Part shown: positions 1 through 5,021 of the stretch, one piece after another
Layout: each line of letters begins with the position of its first letter
How positions within the stretch are numbered: position 1 is the stretch's first letter
Source of the DNA: an uncultured Methylococcaceae bacterium
GTDB lineage: Bacteria > Pseudomonadota > Gammaproteobacteria > Methylococcales > Methylomonadaceae
Reading direction: 5' to 3'
DNA: 5,021 nucleotides
Assembly: GCA_903903365.1 (NCBI GenBank)
Contig: CAIUYS010000236.1
Coordinates: forward strand, 1 to 5,021
Position numbers and translations under genes: made by a program
Notes under the pieces: model-generated
Database searches by the model: none
What the model was told of the DNA's origin: nothing
Seen by the model: the letters and a program-made list of their open reading frames with translations, nothing else

Positions 1-2
1 GA

Positions 3-1280
3 GCCGGCATTATTGGCGCTTTTTTTCCTTCCGCAGTGATTGAAGGCATGTTGGCAGCGATTGGTTTAATTTTGATTATCAAGCAGATTCCTCATGCCAC
101 AGGCTACCATTCCAGTTATGAGGGCGATGAGAGTTATATGAAAGAAACCGCCGAATCGAGCATGATTGAGCTCTTTAATGCCTTTGGTGGTTTTTCGCCA
201 GGCTCGGTTGTTATCAGTGTGGTAGCCGTGTTGCTGTTAATACTATGGACTACGCCCTGGTTTAAACAAAAAAAATGGTTAAAATTGATCCCCGGCCCTT
301 TAGTAGCCGTCGTTTGGGGTGTTGGCTACAACACAGTCACCCGACAGTTTGCCCCTGACTGGGCGGTCAGCAGTGAACATTTGGTCAGCTTGCCGGTGTC
401 GGAAAAAGCCGGAGATTTTTTCAATAACTTGGTACTGCCAAATGCGGGTTACTTAGACCACCTTGGCAATCCTAATGTCTATACGGTGGCAATAACCATC
501 GCCATTATCGCCAGCCTGGAAACACTGTTAAGTCTGGAAGCGACGGATAAACTGGACCCTTTGAAACGTCTCGCGCCCACCAACCGGGAGTTGAAGGCAC
601 AAGGCGTTGGCAACATTATCAGTGGCTTGCTGGGCGGCTTGCCGATCACCGCCGTCATTGTGCGCAGTGCGGCCAACATCAATGCGGGCGGTCAATCCCG
701 AATAGCCTGTTTCACTCATGGCGTGTGTTTGTTGCTGAGCGTTATGTTTTTGGCGCACTACTTAAATACTATTCCACTGGCTTGTTTAGCGGCCATCTTG
801 TTGCATACCGGTTATAAATTGGCCAATCCACGCTTATTCAAGACCTTTTACCAAAAAGGCATGAGCCAATTTTTGCCTTTTGTTATCACCGTAACGGCAA
901 TTTTGGTAACGGATTTATTGAAGGGCATGGCTATAGGGATGGTTATTGGTTTGTTTTTTGTCATCAAAGCCAATTATCATGCGGCCATTACCCTCACTCA
1001 AGACGGGTCACATTATTTGTTGTCACTGAACAAAGATGCTTCTTTTCTAAACAAGGCACTGTTAAGAAAATTTATTTTAAAGATTCCGGAACAAAGCACA
1101 GTCACCATCGATGCGAGTAAAGCCAATTTTATTGATCATGATATTTTGGAGACTATAGAAAGTTTCCTGGCAACTGCACCGGACGACAACATTATAATTG
1201 AAACCATTGCGTTACACGGCAAAGAAAAAATTAAAAAACACGAAGCCATGGTGATTTTAAATGGCCGTTCTGAAGTTTAA
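3..1280 (+). CDS. SulP-family inorganic anion transporter with C-terminal STAS-like domain (5' end missing)
   Basis: This is an inner-membrane secondary transporter of the SulP/SLC26 family, whose members carry sulfate, bicarbonate or other small anions, often coupled to H+ or Na+. The frame is open from base 3, so 425 residues are visible; family members usually have 500-550, so roughly the first hundred are off the left edge. The GTG at 36 is an internal Val, because the reading frame continues upstream of it with family-like hydrophobic sequence. Numbering from base 3, family landmarks are a KQIPHATGYH segment near residue 27, SLETLLSLEATDK from about 171 (E173 matches the conserved SulP Glu of the SxES segment), and GGLPITAVIVRSAANINAGG at 211-230. 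Several hydrophobic helices surround these, up to about residue 325. The last ~90 residues form a STAS-like domain with IDASKANFIDHD. The usual D-S-T/S-G loop reads D-H-D, so the phosphorylatable Ser of anti-sigma-factor antagonists is absent. The substrate cannot be told from sequence; bicarbonate or sulfate are both possible. Confidence 0.93.
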   Translation, partial: AGIIGAFFPSAVIEGMLAAIGLILIIKQIPHATGYHSSYEGDESYMKETAESSMIELFNAFGGFSPGSVVISVVAVLLLILWTTPWFKQKKWLKLIPGPLVAVVWGVGYNTVTRQFAPDWAVSSEHLVSLPVSEKAGDFFNNLVLPNAGYLDHLGNPNVYTVAITIAIIASLETLLSLEATDKLDPLKRLAPTNRELKAQGVGNIISGLLGGLPITAVIVRSAANINAGGQSRIACFTHGVCLLLSVMFLAHYLNTIPLACLAAILLHTGYKLANPRLFKTFYQKGMSQFLPFVITVTAILVTDLLKGMAIGMVIGLFFVIKANYHAAITLTQDGSHYLLSLNKDASFLNKALLRKFILKIPEQSTVTIDASKANFIDHDILETIESFLATAPDDNIIIETIALHGKEKIKKHEAMVILNGRSEV

Positions 1281-1361
1281 AAACTGCCCAGAAATACCAG
1301 CTTCCTCTGTGCCTAAAAACCATTCTTGAGCAGTATAAGTGGTCGTGTATGAATTAATGGG

Positions 1362-1387
1362 TACAAAAATTGCTAGTTACTTTTGTA
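1362..1387. repeat. Short AT-rich inverted repeat downstream of the SulP gene
   Basis: TACAAAA (1362-1368) and TTTTGTA (1381-1387) are perfect 7-base inverted arms around a 12-base loop. The site lies about 80 bases after the SulP stop codon. Its right arm overlaps the start of the larger inverted repeat at 1385-1472, so the two structures could be alternatives. The stem is A/T-rich and weak, and it is not followed by a T-run, so it is a poor terminator on its own. Confidence 0.35.
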
Positions 1388-1472
1388 AATAAGAAAATCC
1401 ACAAACTTGCCGATTTGTCAGACTGACTGATTTTGGCTCAATCGATAAGCTTGTGGACATATTTCTTTTTAC
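1385..1472. repeat. Long imperfect inverted repeat (hairpin) in the intergenic gap; possible bidirectional terminator or element remnant
   Basis: The inner arms are 1398-1414 and 1441-1457: TCCACAAACTTGCCGAT against ATCGATAAGCTTGTGGA. This gives 14 Watson-Crick pairs, one G-U pair and two mismatches out of 17, closing a 26-base loop. The complementarity resumes outside: GTAAATAAGAAA (1385-1396) pairs with TTTCTTTTTAC (1462-1472) with one bulged A. The two stem parts are separated by an internal loop of A1397 against CATA (1458-1461). The loop holds a further small dyad, GTCA/TGAC, at 1417-1427. The T-rich flanks, ATTTCTTTTT on the + strand and ATTTTCTTATTT on the - strand, would suit a bidirectional rho-independent terminator for the SulP transcript. 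The T-run does not follow the stem directly on the + strand, however, so a mobile-element remnant or a regulatory hairpin remain open. Confidence 0.6.
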
Positions 1473-1499
1473 TTGATAGTAATACACTATTGCTATATT
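1473..1499 (+). promoter_or_regulatory. Candidate sigma70-like promoter of the metal-efflux operon
   Basis: A -35-like TTGATA lies at 1473-1478 and a -10-like TATATT at 1494-1499. The -10 is preceded by TGC, giving an extended -10 (TGnTATATT) that can compensate for the short 15-base spacer. Transcription would begin near 1506, leaving a leader of about 15 bases before the ATG at 1521. The promoter starts immediately after the right arm of the long inverted repeat. It is called by eye from consensus matches in AT-rich DNA, so chance matches are possible. Confidence 0.45.
1476..1490. promoter_or_regulatory. Small dyad in the promoter core, possible operator
   Basis: ATAGT (1476-1480) and ACTAT (1486-1490) are inverted 5-base arms around AATAC. 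The dyad overlaps the end of the proposed -35 and fills most of the -35/-10 spacer, a place where metal-responsive repressors or activators commonly bind. The arms are short and the spacer is 15 bases, not the 19-20 typical of MerR-family metal promoters. I do not assign it to a regulator family. Confidence 0.22.
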
Positions 1500-1505
1500 T
1501 AACTT

Positions 1506-1511
1506 AAAGAA
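1506..1511 (+). promoter_or_regulatory. Weak ribosome binding site of the adaptor gene
   Basis: AAAGAA ends 9 bases before the ATG at 1521 and is the best-placed purine-rich stretch. The nearer GAAG (1515-1518) is only 2 bases from the start and too close. If transcription starts near 1506, this site would sit at the very 5' end of the mRNA. Confidence 0.3.
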
Positions 1512-1520
1512 CCTGAAGCC

Positions 1521-2630
1521 ATGACTTTATTTAAACCGTTACTCTTTACTCTGCTGCTGATCTCATCGACAAGCAATGCCGATCCTTCATTTCCGATGGT
1601 AAAAGCCACCGCTGCCTTAATGAAGCAAATCAAAGTCATCGCAATCGGTGAAGGTCAAGTGCATGATTCATTTCGCTTGCCGGCGAGAATCGATTTGGAT
1701 CAACAACATGTTGCCCGAATCGGTGCAACGGTGACAGGCCGGATTATTGAAACGGAGGCCGTTGTAGGTCAGGAAGTTCGTAAAGGCGAACAGCTCGCGA
1801 CTTTAAACAGTACCGAACTGGGTTTGGCGCAATCAGCTTATCTAAAGACTACTTCACAAGTCAATTTAAGACGTCTGGCAGTAAACAGAGCCCAACGACT
1901 GGAGGCCAGTGGCATTATTGCCGCCGCCGACCTTCAGGAAAGAGAAGCTACGCTAACTGAAGCTGACGTAGATTTACGTACAGCAACCGATCAATTACGT
2001 GCGTTTGGCATGTCGACCAATGACTTGGCACGACTCTCCAAAGAGCGAAAAATTCATTCGATTTTACCTATTACCGCAAGCATTCAAGGCACCATTGTTG
2101 AAAGAACAGTCACCGTTGGACAGGTTGTTCAGCCTGCGGATGCCTTATTTACCGTAGCCGATCTATCCTATGTATGGGTCGTTGCAGAACTGCCTGAGCA
2201 ACAAGCCAGCTGGGCGCACAAAGGCGATGAAGCCGAAGTCACTATTGCCGCATTACCGAATTCAGCATTAAGTGGTCACTTAAGTTATGTCGCCGACATG
2301 GTTGATCCTGATACGCGCACCGTTACTGTGCGTATGGAGCTGCCCAATCCCCGGCGTAATTTAAAACCGCACATGCTGGCAAACCTGTTGATTCGTAAAC
2401 AGGATGTACAAGAATTGATTTTGCCGGATTCTGCCGTATTGCGTGTCAATGACAGTGATCACGTTTTCGTCGAGACAGGGCCTGAAGAGTTCCAACTAAG
2501 ACCGGTAAAACTGGGTATTCGTTACGGCAATGTGCGGCGTATTCTTGAAGGCTTGAAACAAGGCGATAAAGTGGTTGTAGAAGGTGGATTTCATCTAAAC
2601 AGCGAACGCCAGCGCAAGGAATTGGAGTAA
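1521..2630 (+). CDS. czcB: CzcB/CusB-type periplasmic adaptor (membrane fusion protein) of a heavy-metal RND efflux system
   Basis: This adaptor bridges the inner-membrane RND pump and an outer-membrane channel in the periplasm. The 369-residue product is near the usual size for a CzcB-type protein without an added N-terminal metal-binding domain. Residues 1-20 form a Sec signal peptide (Lys5, a hydrophobic core, then SNA before D21). There is no lipobox Cys, so it should be soluble or peripheral. The domains follow family order: first half of the lipoyl/barrel-sandwich domain (~58-105, with RIDLDQQ, TGRI and VRKGEQLA), an alpha-hairpin (~106-170, QRLEAS and LQEREATL), the second lipoyl half (~180-212, GQVVQPADALFTVADLS), a beta-barrel (~215-292, VDPDTRTVTVRMELPNP) and a membrane-proximal domain (~295-360). 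The usual L-x-P-G-M near the barrel end reads L-K-P-H-M here. The ATG at 1521 is the only sensible start, because an in-frame TAA lies at 1500-1502. The family is certain; the symbol is a family-level label and the metal is not proven. Confidence 0.93.
   Translation: MTLFKPLLFTLLLISSTSNADPSFPMVKATAALMKQIKVIAIGEGQVHDSFRLPARIDLDQQHVARIGATVTGRIIETEAVVGQEVRKGEQLATLNSTELGLAQSAYLKTTSQVNLRRLAVNRAQRLEASGIIAAADLQEREATLTEADVDLRTATDQLRAFGMSTNDLARLSKERKIHSILPITASIQGTIVERTVTVGQVVQPADALFTVADLSYVWVVAELPEQQASWAHKGDEAEVTIAALPNSALSGHLSYVADMVDPDTRTVTVRMELPNPRRNLKPHMLANLLIRKQDVQELILPDSAVLRVNDSDHVFVETGPEEFQLRPVKLGIRYGNVRRILEGLKQGDKVVVEGGFHLNSERQRKELE
2624..2627 (+). promoter_or_regulatory. Shine-Dalgarno site of the RND pump gene, inside the end of the adaptor gene
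   Basis: GGAG lies in the last codons of the adaptor gene, 6 bases before the ATG at 2634, with a further AAGGA at 2616-2620. It supports the chosen start and suggests translational coupling between adaptor and pump. It is clearly stronger than the site of the upstream gene. Confidence 0.75.
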
Positions 2631-2633
2631 CCC

Positions 2634-5021
2634 ATGATTGAAGCACTCATTAGGGGAAGTTTAAACAACCGCATTTTGGTCATAGCGCTGGCGGCCGGCA
2701 TAACCCTGTTCGGCATCCATGCATTGCAATCGCTGTCGGTCGATGCGTTTCCCGATGTCACTAACGTACAGGTTCAAATTGCCAGTGAATCTTCAGGACG
2801 CTCACCGGAAGAAGTCGAGCGTTTTATTACGGTGCCGTTGGAAATTGCGATGACGGGGTTGCCAGGCCTGACGGAAATGCGCTCATTAAATAAAAACGGC
2901 CTTTCCCTTATAACGCTGGTATTTACAGACGATACCGATGTTTATTTTGCCAGACAATTGGTCATGGAGCGTTTGATAGAGGTTAATCACAACATGCCGG
3001 AAGGTGTTAATCCAATATTAGGCCCGGTCTCTACGGGACTGGGTGAAGTGTATCAATACACCTTGGATAAAGCCGACGATGGACAACAGGCGTTGACACC
3101 GGAAGAATTGATGCGTCGCCGCGAAACCCAAGACTGGGTAGTGCGTCCCTTGTTGCGGGGCATACCGGGGGTTGCAGAAATTAATTCACAGGGCGGTTAT
3201 AACAAGCAATACCAGGTATTGATAAATCCTGATCGTATGTCCCATTATCAGATTACTTTAGATGAAGTCTTTAATGCGCTCATTCGTAATAACGCCAACA
3301 GTGGCGGCGGTGTTTTACCCCATTATGCCGAACAATATTTGATTCGGGGCGTAGGCTTAATTCGTGATGTCACTGACATCGATAATATCGTACTCAAAGA
3401 AGAACAAAGCGTACCCATACATATTCACGATGTCGCCGAGGTAAAAATCGGCCACGAAGTGCGGGTTGGCGCAGTGATAAAAAACGGTTATACCGAATCG
3501 GTTGGGGGCATTGTCATGATGCTGCGCGGCGGTAATGCCAAAGCCGTTGTTAGTCGCATTAAGGCACGCGTTCAGGAAATCAATGACCAAGGTATGCTAC
3601 CGGATGACCTGAAAATCATCCCTTATTATGACCGTAGCGAACTGGTTGACGCTTCCTTGCACACCGTCACCAAGGTACTGCTTGAAGGCATTGCGCTGGT
3701 GGTTATCACGCTGCTGCTGTTTCTCGGTGATATTCGTTCCAGTATCATCGTTGTAAGCACCTTGGTGGTTACGCCACTGGCCACTTTTATCGTGATGAAC
3801 CAGTTGGGTATTTCTGCCAACTTGATGTCGCTGGGTGGATTGGCTATTGCAATCGGACTGATTGTCGATGGCTCCGTTGTCGTGGTCGAAAATGCTTTCA
3901 GTTTGCTCACCGAGCGTAAAGGCAGTACCACCAGTCGAATAAAAGTGGTGATGGCGGCTGCGCAGGAAGTTGCCACGCCCGTATTATTTGGTGTGGGGAT
4001 TATCGTGCTGGTGTTTCTGCCCCTGATGACTCTGCAAGGGATGGAAGGCAAGATGTTTGCACCGCTGGCTTATACCATAGCGATTGCCTTGCTGATTTCA
4101 CTGGTTTTGTCGCTAACCTTAACGCCGGTTTTATGCTCTTTTCTGTTACAGGGACACGATTCAAAAGAACACGACACGCGTATTATCGCCTTGATGAAGC
4201 GGCCCTATCTGAAGCTGCTGGACTTGTCCCTGCAAAAAAGCAAGACAGTGGTTTTTGTGGCGACCAGTTTATTTATTGGCGCACTGGCATTGCTGCCTCT
4301 TTTGGGTAGTGCTTTTATTCCTGAAATGAAGGAAGGTTCTATTGTTCCGGCAATCAACCGGATGCCGAATATATCATTGCAAGAAGGCATCAAGATGGAA
4401 ATGGACGCCATGCGTATGGTGATGGATATTCCGGGTGTCAGTCTGGCAGTCACCAACATCGGCCGGGGAGAAAGTCCGGCAGACTCGCAAGGTCAGAACG
4501 AATCAACACCCATCGTCAGTTTAAAGCCAAGGAATGAATGGCCCGAAGGCTGGACTCAGGACACGATTGCCGATGCGATTCGCGACAAATTGACCAAAAA
4601 TTTACCCGGCATACAAGTCATCATGGCGCAACCGATTTCTGATCGTGTCGATGAAATGCTGACCGGCGTTCGTTCAGATCTGGCGGTGAAAGTATTCGGC
4701 GATGATCTGGAACAGTTAAAAACAACAGCGAACGATATTGCACGGGTGGCAGGCACTATCAAAGGTGCTCAGGATATTCGGGTAGAGCGACTTACCGGCC
4801 AACAATATTTATCGATTACCGTCAATCGTGAAGCTACTGCCAGACACGGCATTAATGCCTCGGATATTCATGATGTCATTGAAACGGCTATCGGAGGCAA
4901 AAAAGCAACCGATATTTATGAAGGTGAGCGACGCTTCTCGGCCGCCGTGCGTTTGCCGGAAGATTTCCGCAATAGTATAGAAGCGATTGATGCTATTTTG
5001 CTCACCTCACCAAACGGTGCA
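2634..5021 (+). CDS. czcA: CzcA/CusA-family heavy-metal efflux RND transporter (3' end missing)
   Basis: This is the inner-membrane, proton-driven pump of a tripartite metal exporter and works as a trimer that passes metal ions to the adaptor and outer-membrane channel. The frame starts 3 bases after the adaptor stop and stays open for 796 codons to the window edge; the family usually has about 1020-1060 residues, so roughly a quarter is missing. Visible parts are TM1 (~13-31), the first periplasmic porter region beginning SVDAFPDVTNVQVQ (a hallmark of heavy-metal RNDs), TM2-TM6 (~350-502), TM7 (~539-560) and most of the second porter region, including GVRSDLAVKVFGDD. TM4 carries AIAIGLIVDGSVVVVEN, with proton-relay-type D412 and E419. 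The position of the first Asp in the CzcA motif (D-F-G-x-x-V-D) is A406. Of the CusA Met triad, only M577 aligns as Met; the other two positions are E623 and E674, the second beside M675. This favours a divalent cation (Zn, Co, Ni, Cd) over Cu/Ag, as an inference. The family is certain, the substrate is not. Confidence 0.95.
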   Translation, partial: MIEALIRGSLNNRILVIALAAGITLFGIHALQSLSVDAFPDVTNVQVQIASESSGRSPEEVERFITVPLEIAMTGLPGLTEMRSLNKNGLSLITLVFTDDTDVYFARQLVMERLIEVNHNMPEGVNPILGPVSTGLGEVYQYTLDKADDGQQALTPEELMRRRETQDWVVRPLLRGIPGVAEINSQGGYNKQYQVLINPDRMSHYQITLDEVFNALIRNNANSGGGVLPHYAEQYLIRGVGLIRDVTDIDNIVLKEEQSVPIHIHDVAEVKIGHEVRVGAVIKNGYTESVGGIVMMLRGGNAKAVVSRIKARVQEINDQGMLPDDLKIIPYYDRSELVDASLHTVTKVLLEGIALVVITLLLFLGDIRSSIIVVSTLVVTPLATFIVMNQLGISANLMSLGGLAIAIGLIVDGSVVVVENAFSLLTERKGSTTSRIKVVMAAAQEVATPVLFGVGIIVLVFLPLMTLQGMEGKMFAPLAYTIAIALLISLVLSLTLTPVLCSFLLQGHDSKEHDTRIIALMKRPYLKLLDLSLQKSKTVVFVATSLFIGALALLPLLGSAFIPEMKEGSIVPAINRMPNISLQEGIKMEMDAMRMVMDIPGVSLAVTNIGRGESPADSQGQNESTPIVSLKPRNEWPEGWTQDTIADAIRDKLTKNLPGIQVIMAQPISDRVDEMLTGVRSDLAVKVFGDDLEQLKTTANDIARVAGTIKGAQDIRVERLTGQQYLSITVNREATARHGINASDIHDVIETAIGGKKATDIYEGERRFSAAVRLPEDFRNSIEAIDAILLTSPNGA

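Noticed and set aside
36..38. GTG codon as start of the SulP gene
   Set aside because: The frame is open upstream to base 3 with family-like hydrophobic sequence, and a start here would remove the N-terminal third of the membrane core. The true start is off the left edge.
1357..1392. Tiny open frame in the intergenic gap encoding 11 residues (MGTKIASYFCK)
   Set aside because: It has no ribosome binding site, overlaps both inverted repeats, and is as short as chance allows in AT-rich DNA.
1417..1430. GACTGACTGA tandem-like repeat in the hairpin loop, considered as a short repeat array or attachment site
   Set aside because: It is only two and a half copies of a 4-base unit. No second copy or integrase gene is visible. 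It is mentioned only as part of the hairpin loop.
3626..4051. 141-codon open frame on the minus strand
   Set aside because: It lies entirely opposite the conserved TM2-TM5 region of the RND pump. Its translation is rich in Ser, Thr and Ile and resembles no family, as expected of an antisense shadow. The other minus-strand open frames opposite the SulP, adaptor and pump genes (for example 479-682, 528-758, 2446-2646, 3357-3590, 4205-4459, 4556-4762) were rejected for the same reason.
2634..5021. Multidrug (AcrB/HAE1-type) identity for the RND pump
   Set aside because: The SVDAFPDVTNVQVQ start of the porter region, the VDGSVVVVEN TM4 motif and the VRSDLAVKVFGDD segment are features of heavy-metal RND pumps, not of drug exporters.

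Overview
The window looks like chromosomal DNA from a Gram-negative bacterium, most likely a proteobacterium of moderate GC content. The evidence is a periplasmic adaptor with a Sec signal peptide next to an inner-membrane RND pump, an arrangement that only makes sense in a two-membrane cell. The protein style suggests a gammaproteobacterium (a Methylococcales-like methanotroph would fit), but I cannot prove a genus from the sequence.

There are three genes, all on the + strand, and they fill nearly the whole window. (1) Positions 3-1280 hold the C-terminal part of a SulP-family anion transporter whose N-terminus lies off the left edge. (2) Positions 1521-2630 hold a complete CzcB/CusB-type periplasmic adaptor (membrane fusion protein). 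(3) Positions 2634-5021 hold the first 796 codons of a CzcA/CusA-type heavy-metal efflux RND pump, which runs off the right edge still open. Genes 2 and 3 are separated by 3 bases and form one operon. They would build two of the three parts of a tripartite metal exporter. The outer-membrane channel (CzcC/TolC-like) and any metal-sensing regulator are not in the window.

The only real intergenic stretch is the 240-base AT-rich gap at 1281-1520, between the SulP gene and the metal-efflux operon. It holds an imperfect inverted repeat of about 88 bases (1385-1472), a smaller AT-rich inverted repeat (1362-1387), and a plausible sigma70-like promoter (1473-1499) with a small dyad in its core. These elements suggest that the efflux operon is transcribed from its own start, independently of the SulP gene.

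I did not find an undescribed multi-gene system; the coding content is familiar. The points most worth checking are the long inverted repeat abutting the operon promoter and the mixed metal-selectivity signature in the pump. In that signature, the first Asp of the classical CzcA transmembrane-4 motif is Ala, while two of the three positions of the CusA methionine triad are Glu.
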